DNA of 64,000 nt from Actinoplanes oblitus (GCF_030252345.1 NZ_CP126980.1:2929501-2993500); one strand, 5' to 3'. Numbered from the stretch's first letter, positions 43,647-52,150 are shown. The notes: generated by a model from the letters alone, not told the origin. Program-made: numbers and translations.

Positions 43647-44129
43647 TCAGTCCCACCAGTTCAGGGGGTTGCCGTCCGGGTCGTAGACGTTGCCGTACTC
43701 CCAGTGGTCGCCACGCGGGGTGGTCCACGCGTCGATGGCCGCCTCGACCGCGTCGAAGCCCGCGGCGGCCGGCACGGTGATCACGATGAACCGGCGGTCC
43801 GCGGGCAGCTCGACGATCCCGCCCAGGTCGTCGAAGCTGTCCCGGAGCGGGGCCAGGTCCTCCGGCGCGGGCGGGTCGCCGGGGACCACCAGCAGGCAGA
43901 TGTTCCCGCCGCGGTGGACGACCTCGAAGCCGCCGCCCGCGCGTACCCGGATCTGATCGCCCGCCGCGATCCCCTCGACGAACGCGGGCGTGCCGAGCAC
44001 CAGGTGCAGATCCGGCTCGATGGTCCGGGTCAGCACCGTCTCGTAGACAAGCTGGCCACCCGATCCCAGCCCGGCCACCAGCCGGACGTGCGTTTGCTCC
44101 GCCATTTTTTCAACGGTCACGCCGGGCAT
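43647..44129 (-). CDS. DUF4265 domain protein
   Basis: A 160-residue soluble protein. HVRLVAGLGSG, GIAAGDQIRVRAGGGFEVVHRGGN, DRRFIVITVPAAAGFDAVEAAIDA and the terminal WEYGNVYDPDGNPLNWWD match the DUF4265 family, whose role is unknown. The start is uncertain: ATG 44129 or ATG 44105 (MAEQTHVRL); neither has a strong ribosome site. Convergent with the E1-like gene. Confidence 0.65.
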   Translation of the reverse strand: MPGVTVEKMAEQTHVRLVAGLGSGGQLVYETVLTRTIEPDLHLVLGTPAFVEGIAAGDQIRVRAGGGFEVVHRGGNICLLVVPGDPPAPEDLAPLRDSFDDLGGIVELPADRRFIVITVPAAAGFDAVEAAIDAWTTPRGDHWEYGNVYDPDGNPLNWWD

Positions 44130-44214
44130 TCTGGGGCATATTGGTCATCGGTACGCGATCAACCCGCCGAAGTCTCGCATATCGTTGCCTACCCGCGATC
44201 TTTCCCAGCCAACC

Positions 44215-44366
44215 CGCCGTCTCCCGGTCTTCGCCGTGTCCGGGTTCCCGCCGTGCCGCGGTTCTCGCCGTCTCCGGGTCCCCGCCGAGTTTCGGTCTTC
44301 GCCACCTCCCAGTCCCGCCACCTCCCAGTCCCCGCCACCTCCCAGTCCCCGCCCACCCAGGGGGCC
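44215..44366. repeat. 17-bp tandem repeat before element copy 3
   Basis: Units start at 44215, 44232, 44249, 44266, 44283, 44300, 44316, 44333 and 44350: period 17 with one slip to 16. Early units (CGCCGTCTCCCGGTCTT) are diverged; the last three are near-identical CGCCACCTCCCAGTCCC. The array runs directly into the 91-bp element, as at 34688. It is part of the 684-base gene-free stretch 44130-44813. Confidence 0.82.
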
Positions 44367-44440
44367 GTCCCCGAAGACAGTGTGGTGCCGGAGGCGGGCC
44401 TTGCGCGGGTGGGCTGTGGACAAGGCGCTGGTGTGGATAA
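44350..44440 (+). repeat. 91-bp dispersed element, copy 3
   Basis: Best-preserved copy. CAGGGGGCCGTCCCCGAAG, then GACAGTGTGG, and the terminal pair TGTGGACAA (44415-44423) and TGTGGATAA (44432-44440), 17 bp apart. The complements TTGTCCACA and TTATCCACA are the Streptomyces and E. coli DnaA-box consensus forms respectively. It stands in the gene-free stretch between two leftward genes. Confidence 0.8.
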
Positions 44441-44584
44441 CCCACGGCTATGGCGGCGGTCGGCTATTCGCTTCGGGGTCAGTCCTGCGGACCAAACGAC
44501 GGTCTGGCGGAGGAGGCGTCGGCGGGCGAGGGGCTGCTCGTGGAGAAAGGCCCAGCGGAGCGAGGGGCCGCTCGCGTGGGCGCG

Positions 44585-44765
44585 GGTTGGCCGGGCGGTT
44601 CCCTCCGGCTGGGCAGTCGAGGCTGTGGTGGCGGTGGAGGGCGCGGGCCGGGCGGTTCCCTCCGGTTGGGCGGTCGACGGGTGTGGTGGCGGTGGAGGGG
44701 TGCGGGCCGGGCGGTTCCCTCCGGTTGGGCGGCCGACGGATGTGGCGGCTTGAGGGGTGCGGGCC
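44585..44765. repeat. 57-59 bp tandem repeat
   Basis: GGGCGGTTCCCTCCGG recurs at 44593, 44650 and 44709, each followed by TTGGGCGG/CTGGGCAG and a GTGGTGGCGGTGGAGGG tract. About three units. Frames through it are repetitive and not credible genes. It directly precedes a strong hairpin at 44781. Confidence 0.75.
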
Positions 44766-44780
44766 GGGTGGAAGGGTGCG

Positions 44781-44807
44781 GGGCCGGGCGGGTGGGCCGC
44801 CCGGCCC
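44781..44807 (-). terminator. GC hairpin after SCO5389-family gene
   Basis: An 11-bp perfect stem, GGGCCGGGCGG with CCGCCCGGCCC, and a 5-base loop, 7 bases beyond the stop codon at 44814 on the minus strand. A likely terminator without T-run. Confidence 0.6.
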
Positions 44808-44813
44808 GGCTCA

Positions 44814-45206
44814 TCAGCAGTTGCGCAGCTCAGGGGACTGGTTGAGCAGCTGGCCGCGTGGGGAGACGAAGCGCTGGAACCGCTCGCTGCCCACCGCCGA
44901 GAAGTCGAAGGCGGCCACCCGGTGGCAGTTCTGGAATGCCAGCTTGGCGCCGAAGTGGCGTTCCAGGCCACCGCGGATGGCGTCGCTGGCCAGCGCCCGC
45001 AGCAGCTGGCCGCGCTCCAGGTCGGAGGGCGGCGGGACCTCATGATCGGCGAAGTCCGCGCCGTTGGCCCGCAGGTCGGTCACCACCGTGGTGACCACCT
45101 CCCATGCGTACGGCAGTGACTCGCGCACGCACGCGACGAACTCGGCGTCGGTGACCTCTCCGCGTTCCGCGACGGCGAGCAGATCCGGCGACACGTTGAG
45201 CGACAT
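44814..45206 (-). CDS. SCO5389 family protein
   Basis: A 130-residue protein with the sequence pattern of the actinobacterial SCO5389 family: MSLNVSPDLLAVAERGEVTD, RESLPYAWEVV, ERGQLLRALASDAIRGGLER, FQNCHRVAAF and the terminal RGQLLNQSPELRNC. Function is unknown; the family is conserved in sporulating actinomycetes. ATG 45206 follows GAAAGGAAAC. An A/T-rich promoter region (GGAAACGGTTTTCATTTC around 45250) lies upstream. Confidence 0.8.
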   Translation of the reverse strand: MSLNVSPDLLAVAERGEVTDAEFVACVRESLPYAWEVVTTVVTDLRANGADFADHEVPPPSDLERGQLLRALASDAIRGGLERHFGAKLAFQNCHRVAAFDFSAVGSERFQRFVSPRGQLLNQSPELRNC

Positions 45207-45331
45207 GACTGTTTCCTTTCGACGGTGAACCCGATGCACCCATCTTGTTGGAAACGGTTTTCATTTCAAAAACGCCACGCCGCGTGATGCCCGGGTGCGC
45301 GCTGATCGCCGTACCGGAAATCGGTCTTGAT

Positions 45332-46432
45332 CTAGGCGCGGCTGAGGACTCGGGCGACGGTGTTGCGGGTGGCGAGGGTGAGGCGGTGAGCCGGGACCAG
45401 CAGGGTGGCGGCCAGGTGGACGCGGCGCTGTTTCGGGGTGGTCAGCTTGCGGTGCTCGGCCTCGTAGCGGCGCAGCGCGGCCCGCGGGTCGGCGGGGCTG
45501 CCGGCGAGCGCGGTGGCCAGGCGGTGTGCCCCGGCGATGGCCAGCGTGGAGCCGTCGCCGAAGAGCGAGACGCAGGACGCGGCGTCGCCGAGCAGGGTGA
45601 TCCGGCCGCGGGTCCAGGAGTCCAGGCGGACCCGGACGACCGCGTCGAAGTAGATGTCGTCGGCTTCCCGCAGGCGGTCGAGGATTTCCGGTACGCGCCA
45701 GCCGACGCCCCGATAGGCCTTCGTGATCACCCGCTGCTGTGCCGCCGTGTCGCGCCGGTCGGCGGCGGTCAGCTCCGGGTGCCGGAAGATGAACGCGGCG
45801 CCGGCCTCGCCGCGTGCCGGGTGCAGCGCGAGCAGGCGGCCCGGAACGTTGAGCAGTTCCACCTCGTCGGGGTTCGCCGGCGGGCCGCCGAACTGGACGG
45901 TCGCCACGTAGAGGCCGAGGAACTCGGAGAACCCGGGCTCCGGGCCGAAGGCGATCCGGCGCACCGCCGAGTGCAGGCCGTCGCCCCCGATGACCAGGTC
46001 GAACCGGCGCGGGGCGGACCGCTCGAAGGTGACGTCGACGCCGTCCGCGTCCTGATCCATCGCGGTGATGGTGTCGTCGACGATCAGCTCGGTGTCGTCC
46101 CGGGCGGCCGACCAGAGCACCCCGGCCAGGTCGCCGCGCATGATTTCGACGTCACCGTCGTCGGAACCCATCGGGAGGCGGGCGATCGGTCGGCCGCCGG
46201 GGTCCAGCACGCGGATGCCCCTCGCGTGGGTGGCGAGGGCGCGCAGGCTCGGCAGGATGCCCATCCGGTCGGCGACCGGGAGGGCCGGTCCGCGCACGTC
46301 GACCGGGTTGCCGCTGGAGCGGAGGCCGGCGGCCCGCTCGACGATGGTGGTCTGCCAGCCGTGACGGGCCAGCCAGTAGGCGGCGGTAGTGCCGGCGATG
46401 CCGGCGCCGGAGATGAGTGCGGTGCGCTGCAC
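45332..46432 (-). CDS. FAD-dependent monooxygenase (aromatic hydroxylase family)
   Basis: A 366-residue flavoprotein. GAGIAGTTAAYWLARHGW (GxGxxG, about residues 9-26) binds the ADP part of FAD; the DG motif is DLVIGGDGLHSAVRR; and the GD motif is ITLLGDAASCVSLFGDGSTLA. It would hydroxylate an organic substrate with NAD(P)H and O2. It is divergent from a TetR gene and is the intact counterpart of the arrangement whose remnants lie at 38451-39362. Confidence 0.88.
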   Translation of the reverse strand: MQRTALISGAGIAGTTAAYWLARHGWQTTIVERAAGLRSSGNPVDVRGPALPVADRMGILPSLRALATHARGIRVLDPGGRPIARLPMGSDDGDVEIMRGDLAGVLWSAARDDTELIVDDTITAMDQDADGVDVTFERSAPRRFDLVIGGDGLHSAVRRIAFGPEPGFSEFLGLYVATVQFGGPPANPDEVELLNVPGRLLALHPARGEAGAAFIFRHPELTAADRRDTAAQQRVITKAYRGVGWRVPEILDRLREADDIYFDAVVRVRLDSWTRGRITLLGDAASCVSLFGDGSTLAIAGAHRLATALAGSPADPRAALRRYEAEHRKLTTPKQRRVHLAATLLVPAHRLTLATRNTVARVLSRA

Positions 46433-46481
46433 GGTGTCCTCCCGTGGGGGTGTCGATCCCGCATGGCGACTTCAGAAAAAC

Positions 46482-46526
46482 GCATCGAGTGCAGAAATGC
46501 AACCAGTGCCGATTTGCAGTTGATGC
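46482..46526. promoter_or_regulatory. inverted repeat, putative TetR operator
   Basis: Arms GCATCGAGTGCA (46482-46493) and TGCAGTTGATGC (46515-46526) match at 10 of 12 positions. They flank a 21-base centre containing a third TGCA. Located between the divergent monooxygenase and tetR genes. Confidence 0.5.
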
Positions 46527-46541
46527 GGTAAAGTGCGAAGC

Positions 46542-47141
46542 GTGTCTCTCCGTGATCGCAAACGCACCCGCACCCGGCAGGCCCTCGTCACCGCCGCAGC
46601 CGACCTGTTCGAGTCGCGCGGCTATGACGCGACGACCATCGCGGACATCGCGGCGGCCGCGGAGATCGGCACCCGGACGTTCTTCAGCTACTTCGCCAGC
46701 AAGGAGGATCTGCTCTTCCCGGAGACCGACGGGCGGCTGCGGGCCGCGGTCGAGGCGATCGCCCATCGCGGCCCGGCGGACGGACCGGCCGAGGTGCTGC
46801 TGGAGGCGCTGCGCCGGGTCGGGGAGGACACCGACGACCTGACCGGGCGGATCGGCGTGCTGCGGATGCGGCTGATCCGGACGGTTCCCGCGGTGCGCGG
46901 GCGTGGGCTGCAGGTCCAGATGGACATGCAACGGGAGATCGCCCGCCGGCTGGCGGCGGCATTCCCCGGCGAGATCGACGAGGTTCGTGCGGCGGCCCTG
47001 ACCGGTGCCTTCGTCGGCGCGGTCACCGGGGCGCTGCAGGTCCTGATGGAGGACGTGGAGCAGCCGACCGACCCGGCCGCCGTCCAGCGGGCGGTCGAGG
47101 TGGCGGTGGAGGTGGCACTGACCCCGTGGTTCCGCAAGTGA
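46542..47141 (+). CDS. TetR/AcrR family regulator
   Basis: A 199-residue protein with the HTH at about residues 7-53 (TRQALVTAAADLFESRGYDATTIADIAAAAEIGTRTFFSYF) and a C-terminal helical domain. GTG 46542 is preferred to GTG 46533 because it matches the usual length before the first helix. Divergent from the FAD monooxygenase, its probable target. Confidence 0.85.
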   Translation: MSLRDRKRTRTRQALVTAAADLFESRGYDATTIADIAAAAEIGTRTFFSYFASKEDLLFPETDGRLRAAVEAIAHRGPADGPAEVLLEALRRVGEDTDDLTGRIGVLRMRLIRTVPAVRGRGLQVQMDMQREIARRLAAAFPGEIDEVRAAALTGAFVGAVTGALQVLMEDVEQPTDPAAVQRAVEVAVEVALTPWFRK

Positions 47142-47143
47142 CA

Positions 47144-47179
47144 GCTCGCTCAGCCGCTCGCTCAGCCGCTCGGCTCGCC
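47144..47179. repeat. 12-bp tandem repeat after tetR stop
   Basis: GCTCGCTCAGCC at 47144 and 47156, then GCTCGGCTCGCC at 47168. The array begins two bases after the tetR stop codon. Confidence 0.65.
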
Positions 47180-47289
47180 GCTGGCCGGGGGACCGGTTCC
47201 CCGTGTGGGGTCGTCAGGTGACCGTTGAGCTGGTTGTCGCCGGCTGGCCGGTGACGCGCCGATCGGCACGATGAACGTGTAGTGGCTGG

Positions 47290-48018
47290 TCAGGTCGTGG
47301 GGCGGCTCCAGTGGACGGACAGGCCGGAAGCGGCGCGCTCGGTGCGGATCTCCATGGCTGAGCCGAGCATGGTGGCGCGGTCGACGACCAGCGCCGAGCC
47401 GTCCAGGGCATAGGTCACCCGCTCGGAGACCAGCACCGGCTCGCCCGAGGGCCGCCGCAGCAGGCCGGCGACCGGCTCGGCGAGCAGGCCGGGCCGCACC
47501 ACCTCGGAGGCCCGGTGCACCAGGTGGCCGTGGTCGACCAATACCGCGTAGAGCGAGGTGTCGCTCAGGTCCGCGGTGACCAGCTCGGTGCCGCGCACCC
47601 AGGACATCTGGTGCACGGCGGGCCGCCCGGCCACCAGCCGCACCCGCTCCAGGCGCAGCGCCGGCCGGTCACCGAGCGCCGCGGCTGCCCAGTCCGGCGG
47701 GGTGCCGACGGCCTGATCGAGGATCTCCGTGGTCACCGTGTGGCCCTGGGCCCGCAGGTCGTCGGCGAACCCGTGCAGCGTGGTGAGCTGGTATTTCGCC
47801 CGGGGGAACACGAACGTGCCCCGCCCCGGCTCCTGCGACAGCAGACCCTCGTCCTCCAGCCGCTTGAGGGCCTGCCGCAGCGTCGCCAGGGTGACCCCAT
47901 AACGCGTGCTGAGTTCCTTCTGCGGGGGCAGCGCGGTCCCGGGCGGCCACTCACCGTCCTTGATCTTGCTGGTCAGGTCATCGGCGATCACCTGATATTT
48001 GGGCGTGCGCGTGGGCAG
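47290..48018 (-). CDS. GntR family regulator (HutC/UTRA type)
   Basis: About 242 residues: winged HTH ([20 protein letters not shown]...LSTRYGVTLATLRQALKRLEDEGLL...GRGTFV) followed by a UTRA ligand domain (about residues 85-235). It is the third gene after trpB and trpA and overlaps the end of trpA by about 40 bases in another frame. No ATG/GTG/TTG lies at the natural beginning; a CTG at 48018 follows a perfect AGGAGG at 6 bases, and is given as the start. GTG 47991 would cut the HTH, and ATG 48084 would extend deep into trpA. It probably controls the trpBA operon, perhaps through the 49996-50051 inverted repeat. Confidence 0.78.
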   Translation of the reverse strand: MPTRTPKYQVIADDLTSKIKDGEWPPGTALPPQKELSTRYGVTLATLRQALKRLEDEGLLSQEPGRGTFVFPRAKYQLTTLHGFADDLRAQGHTVTTEILDQAVGTPPDWAAAALGDRPALRLERVRLVAGRPAVHQMSWVRGTELVTADLSDTSLYAVLVDHGHLVHRASEVVRPGLLAEPVAGLLRRPSGEPVLVSERVTYALDGSALVVDRATMLGSAMEIRTERAASGLSVHWSRPTT

Positions 48019-48802
48019 CGGGCACCTCCTGGTCGACCTGGTCGAGAGCGGCGCGGAACGCGGCGACCTCGCCTCGCAGGTCATCGGGTGACGCACCGTC
48101 CAGAACCCTACGCATCAGGGCGGCGCCGATCACCACCCCGTCCCCGGCTCGCGCGGCCGTGGCGGCCTGGTCGGGCGTGGAGATGCCGAACCCGAGCAGC
48201 ACCGGCAGGTCGGTGACCGCTTTGATCCGCGCGGCGAGAGGCGCCGCGGTCGTGGCGAGGGCATCGCGCTCCCCGGTGGTGTCCATGACGCTCACGGCGT
48301 AGATGAAGCCGCGACTGCGCCGGCCGATCTCGGCCAGCCGATCGGGTGGGGTGACCGGCGCGGCCAGCAGCACCAGGTCGATGCCGGCGGCCGTGGCGGC
48401 CGCCTCGAGGCGGTCCACCTCGTCGATCGGCACGTCGGGCACGATGAGACCGGAGAGTCCAGCGTCGGCGAGCCGCCGGCAGAACGCCTCCGGGCCGCCG
48501 CCCGTGGCGGGGCTGGTGGTGAACGGGTCACCGCGGAAGACGAGGTTGGCGTAGGTCATCGCGATCAGCGGGAGGTGGATGCGCTCGCGAGCCTCGGTCA
48601 GGTCGGTGAGAATGGACGCCACCGTGGCGCCGCGCCGCAACGCCTGATCGGAGGCCTGCTGGATGGTGGCACCGTCGAGCATCGGGTCGGAGAACGGCAG
48701 CCCGATCTCCACCGCGTCGGCGCCGGCCGCCTGGAAGGCGAGCAGGTAATCGATCCAGTCCGGGGTGATGCCGCCGGTCAGATAGGGGTTGAGCCGTTTC
48801 AC
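47978..48802 (-). CDS. trpA: tryptophan synthase alpha subunit
   Basis: A 274-residue TIM barrel that cleaves indole-glycerol phosphate to indole. The catalytic Glu and Asp are present in [18 protein letters not shown], and [11 protein letters not shown] and [13 protein letters not shown] are conserved. It starts about 18 residues shorter than E. coli TrpA, lacking the N-terminal helix before the first strand. It overlaps trpB by four bases (ATGA), as usual. No trpC, trpD or trpE lies in the window, so this is a detached trpBA pair with its own regulator. Confidence 0.88.
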   Translation of the reverse strand: MKRLNPYLTGGITPDWIDYLLAFQAAGADAVEIGLPFSDPMLDGATIQQASDQALRRGATVASILTDLTEARERIHLPLIAMTYANLVFRGDPFTTSPATGGGPEAFCRRLADAGLSGLIVPDVPIDEVDRLEAAATAAGIDLVLLAAPVTPPDRLAEIGRRSRGFIYAVSVMDTTGERDALATTAAPLAARIKAVTDLPVLLGFGISTPDQAATAARAGDGVVIGAALMRRVLDGASPDDLRGEVAAFRAALDQVDQEVPAAHAHAQISGDRR

Positions 48803-49983
48803 TGGACCTCACCCGCCAGCGTCGCCATGTCCTTGTCGCCGCGCCCGGAGAGGGTCAGCAGCACGGTGGAGCCGGTCGGCAGGTCGGGGGTGCCGGCCGC
48901 GCGCAGCACCCAGGCCACCGCGTGTGCCGACTCCAGCGCGCAGATGATCCCCTCGCTGCGGGCCAGCCGGCGCAGCGCGTCGAGCACCTCGGCGTCGGTG
49001 ACGGTCCGGTACTCCGCGCGGCCGCTGGTGCCCAGATGGGCGTGCTCCGGGCCGACGCCGGGATAGTCCAGGCCGGCCGCTATCGACTCGGCCTCGCGCA
49101 CCTGCCCGTGGGTGTCCTGCAACACCAGGGAGCGATATCCGTGCACGACGCCGGGCGTGCCGTTGGTCATCGCCGCGCCGCCGGCCGCCTCCACGCCGAT
49201 CAGCCGGGCCGGTGTGTCGACGAACCCGGCGAACGTGCCGGCCGCGTTGGAGCCGCCGCCGACGCAGGCCACCACCACGTCGGGGATCACGGGTGTCTGC
49301 GCCCGGGCCTCCTCGCCGATCACCCGCTGCAACTCGCGGACCAGCCATGGGTAGGGATGCGGGCCGGCCACCGAGCCGAGGCAGAAGTGCGCCTCGTCGA
49401 CAGCGGCGACCCAGGCTCGCATCGCCTCGTTGGTGGCGTCCTTCAGCGTGCGGCTGCCGCTGGTCACCGGAACGACCTCGGCGCCGAGCAGCTCCATGCG
49501 GAACACGTTGAGCCGTTGCCGGGCGATGTCGCGCTCGCCCATGTAGACGGTGGCCCGCATGCCGAACAGGGCGGCGGCGGTGGCAGTGGCGACGCCGTGC
49601 TGACCGGCGCCGGTCTCGGCGATCAGGCGGGTCTTGCCCATCCGCTGGGCCAGCAGGGCCTGGCCCAGCACGTTGTTGATTTTGTGGGAGCCGGTGTGCG
49701 CGAGATCCTCCCGCTTGAGCAGGAGCGTCACACCGAGCTGGGCGGACAGGGTCTCCGCCGGGGTGAGCGCGGTGGGGCGGCCGGCATAGTCCGCACGCAG
49801 GCGGGCGAGGCGCTCATGGAACGCCGGGTCGGCCCATGCCTCGCGGAAGGCCGCCTCCAGGGCGGCGCAGGCCGGGACCAGGGACTCCGGCACATATCGC
49901 CCGCCGAACTGCCCGAACCGGCCGGCTGCGGTCGGCGCGCTCATGGTTGCCACTTCGGTCCCTGACATTACTGTTCCTGACAT
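48799..49983 (-). CDS. trpB: tryptophan synthase beta subunit
   Basis: A 394-residue PLP enzyme condensing indole and serine. [16 protein letters not shown], the Schiff-base Lys in HTGSHKINN, the catalytic Glu in AETGAGQHG, and [12 protein letters not shown] (phosphate site) are all intact. ATG 49983 has GGAGC 7 bases upstream and is preferred; ATG 49968 and 49944 are alternatives, and a start at 50022 would lie in the inverted repeat. The ribosome site sits immediately after a 56-bp near-perfect inverted repeat, which suggests control by a protein or an RNA hairpin. Confidence 0.92.
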   Translation of the reverse strand: MSGTVMSGTEVATMSAPTAAGRFGQFGGRYVPESLVPACAALEAAFREAWADPAFHERLARLRADYAGRPTALTPAETLSAQLGVTLLLKREDLAHTGSHKINNVLGQALLAQRMGKTRLIAETGAGQHGVATATAAALFGMRATVYMGERDIARQRLNVFRMELLGAEVVPVTSGSRTLKDATNEAMRAWVAAVDEAHFCLGSVAGPHPYPWLVRELQRVIGEEARAQTPVIPDVVVACVGGGSNAAGTFAGFVDTPARLIGVEAAGGAAMTNGTPGVVHGYRSLVLQDTHGQVREAESIAAGLDYPGVGPEHAHLGTSGRAEYRTVTDAEVLDALRRLARSEGIICALESAHAVAWVLRAAGTPDLPTGSTVLLTLSGRGDKDMATLAGEVQ

Positions 49984-49995
49984 CTGCCGCTCCAA

Positions 49996-50051
49996 AGTTA
50001 TAGAACTCTGCCGCCCAAGCATGCCATGCTGGGCGACAGAGTTCTATAACT
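49996..50051. promoter_or_regulatory. 56-bp near-perfect inverted repeat in trpB leader
   Basis: Outer arms AGTTATAGAACTCTG (49996-50010) and CAGAGTTCTATAACT (50037-50051) are perfect 15-base complements. The centre adds CGCCCA/TGGGCG and GCATG/CATGC pairs with single-base bulges, so the entire 56 bases fold. Each outer arm also contains a GTT-N4-AAC dyad of the kind GntR proteins bind. It ends about 6 bases before the trpB ribosome site. Confidence 0.82.
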
Positions 50052-50066
50052 ATTTCGGGGAGGGGG

Positions 50067-51221
50067 TCAGGCGACCTTGTACAAGGCCTCCGGCGTCACC
50101 AGGCCGGCCAGCACCTGGCCGTCATCGGTGATCAGCACGCTGAAGAGCGAGCCGCTCAGCAGCCGACCCTTGCCCCACGACCCGCTGACCTCGGGCAGCA
50201 TGCTCAGCAGCGCCTGGACCTGCTGGGCCTCCTCGCCCTTGCCCTTGCCGGCCTTGGTCAGCTCGGCGAGACCGTCCTTCGGCACCGAGGCGGTGACGAT
50301 GGTGGTCCAGCCCTTGCCGATCACCTTCGGCTCGGCCTGGTTCGACCCGGCGGGCGCGGCGGGGTGCGGGACCGGCTTCTTGACGGTGCCCGGGGAGCCG
50401 AGCTCCTTCGGACCGGTCTCGTCGATCTTCGCCCCCGGCGGCGGGTTGAAGGTGAACTGCTCCGCGTCCGGCACGGCGAAACTGATCGTGTCGAAGGCGA
50501 CCCGGATCGCCGGCTTCACCGCGTTCTTGGCGTACACCTCGACGCGCAGCGGGATGTGCTGCTCCGCGTCGATCGCCAGCCGCACCTGGCCGACCAGTGA
50601 CTCGGTGTCCTTCGGGCTGAGCACCAGTTCGTACGCGTTGCGCCCGGCCACCTGCGCCGCGCCGGTCGTCTCCACCTTGGTGGTCGGGTCGATCGCGGCG
50701 AGCGCCGCGTCGGCCGCCTCCTGCGGCGTCGACGGCACCGCGCTGGGCAGCGAGTGCTTCGCCGGCTTGCCGGCGTCGGCCGGCAGTGTGAGGTGCCGGC
50801 CGGTGTTGTCCGAGCTGCTCCACTGCCACACGTCCGACCCGTTGCGGATCACGTCGGTCTCACCCTGCGTCCCCTGCAGGGCGACCCGCACCTTGTCCTG
50901 TCCCGCGTACCAGACGCGGGCGGTGTTGCTCCCGGCGATCAGGCTGGTCAGGCCGTTGCCGCCGGTCGATTTGCCGAGACTGCCGGCCAGCCCCGCGACG
51001 CCGGGCAGGCCCAGATCGGCGCTCTGCACCACGGTGCCGGAGAGCCCGGCCGGGTTGGCGCCCTGCAGATCCACCAGCAACTGGGCCGCGCTGCGGTCCG
51101 GCAGCGACGGGTCGGCACTGGCCACGATCGTGCCGGCCGCCGCGCCACCCCCGATGACGACCAGCGCGGTGGCCCCCGGCACCAGCCAGCGGAGCGCCGG
51201 CCTCGATTTCCACACGGACAC
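50067..51221 (-). CDS. secreted LolA-like/DUF2092 protein
   Basis: A 384-residue exported protein: one hydrophobic segment (ALRWLVPGATALVVIGGGAAAG, about residues 9-30) and a beta-rich domain of the LolA/LppX-like fold (LSGTVVQSADLGLP, NTARVWYAGQDKVRVALQG, YELVLSPKDTESLVGQVRLAID, RVAFDTISFAVPD). A Pro/Ala-rich linker near residue 285 precedes a C-terminal domain (GWTTIVTASVP...). Such proteins bind lipid at the cell surface. GTG 51221 follows GGGAGG at 8 bases. It is divergent from a two-component system and may be its target. Confidence 0.75.
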   Translation of the reverse strand: MSVWKSRPALRWLVPGATALVVIGGGAAAGTIVASADPSLPDRSAAQLLVDLQGANPAGLSGTVVQSADLGLPGVAGLAGSLGKSTGGNGLTSLIAGSNTARVWYAGQDKVRVALQGTQGETDVIRNGSDVWQWSSSDNTGRHLTLPADAGKPAKHSLPSAVPSTPQEAADAALAAIDPTTKVETTGAAQVAGRNAYELVLSPKDTESLVGQVRLAIDAEQHIPLRVEVYAKNAVKPAIRVAFDTISFAVPDAEQFTFNPPPGAKIDETGPKELGSPGTVKKPVPHPAAPAGSNQAEPKVIGKGWTTIVTASVPKDGLAELTKAGKGKGEEAQQVQALLSMLPEVSGSWGKGRLLSGSLFSVLITDDGQVLAGLVTPEALYKVA

Positions 51222-51375
51222 GATGTCCACCTCCCGTTGGTATGCAGCAATCGTGCTTCGGCACCGCTGTGACCAGGCTGAGAGGGACCCGTAAGGGCCG
51301 GGCTCTAGGGGACCGGGCTGTGAGGTGACTGAGAGCCGATGTACCGAGCGGAAGGCGGCGTGCCAAGGTGGGTGC

Positions 51376-52062
51376 GTGCGGTTGCTGGTGGTGGAGGATG
51401 AGGAACGGCTGGCCGCCGCGCTGCGTCGCGGTCTGCAGGCCGAGGGTTTCGCGGTGGACGTCGCCCACGACGGCCAGGACGGCCTGGAGATGGCTCGGCA
51501 CGGCGGTTATGACGCGATGATTCTCGATGTCATGCTGCCCCGGCTCTCCGGATACCGGGTGGTGCGGCAGTTGCGCGCCGAGCGGCACTGGTTGCCGGTG
51601 CTCATGCTCTCCGCCAAGGACGGCGAGTATGACCAGGCCGATGGCCTGGACTGCGGCGCCGACGACTATCTGACCAAACCTTTTTCGTACGTCGTGCTGC
51701 TGGCCCGGCTGCGCGCCCTCCTGCGTCGTGGCACCCAGGCCCGCCCGGTGGTCCTCGCGTGTGGTGACGTCGAGCTCGACCCGGCGGAGAAACGCGTGCT
51801 CGTCGGCGGCACCGAGGTGACCCTGACGACCCGCGAGTTCGCCCTGCTGGAGTACCTGATCCGCCGCCCCGGCGAGGTGGTCTCCAAGACCGAGCTGCTC
51901 GACCACGTCTGGGACGCCGCACTGGACACCGCGCCGAACGCCGTGGAGGTGTACATCGGCTACCTGCGCCGGAAGATCGGCCGGGAGCGGCTGGAGACGG
52001 TCCGGGGCGCCGGCTACCGGTTGGTCGCCGCGGCGGCGACGGTGCCGGATGCGCGGGCCTGA
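51376..52062 (+). CDS. OmpR/PhoB family response regulator
   Basis: A 228-residue regulator. Receiver domain: acidic pocket VVEDEER, phospho-acceptor Asp in MILDVMLPRLSG (near residue 50), Lys in DYLTKPFS. C-terminal winged helix (about 130-220): TLTTREFALLEYLIRRPGEVVSK and APNAVEVYIGYLRRKIG. The GTG at 51376 gives the normal receiver start. The sensor kinase gene follows 88 bases downstream on the same strand. Confidence 0.93.
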   Translation: MRLLVVEDEERLAAALRRGLQAEGFAVDVAHDGQDGLEMARHGGYDAMILDVMLPRLSGYRVVRQLRAERHWLPVLMLSAKDGEYDQADGLDCGADDYLTKPFSYVVLLARLRALLRRGTQARPVVLACGDVELDPAEKRVLVGGTEVTLTTREFALLEYLIRRPGEVVSKTELLDHVWDAALDTAPNAVEVYIGYLRRKIGRERLETVRGAGYRLVAAAATVPDARA

Positions 52063-52150
52063 CGGGCTTCGGGTGACGGTGACCGACCAGGCTTGGTGAC
52101 GGTGAGAGGTGGCGGCTGTGGGTGCCGAGACGCTGAGAGCGGGGCGCTAG

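Noticed and set aside
44350..44440. Replication origin suggested by DnaA-box-like sequences
   Set aside because: Only two boxes per site, three dispersed sites, and no dnaA, dnaN or other origin genes in the window.
44145..44845. Long open frames between DUF4265 and SCO5389-family genes
   Set aside because: They consist of translated 17-bp and 57-bp repeats plus the dispersed element; no domain or ribosome site.
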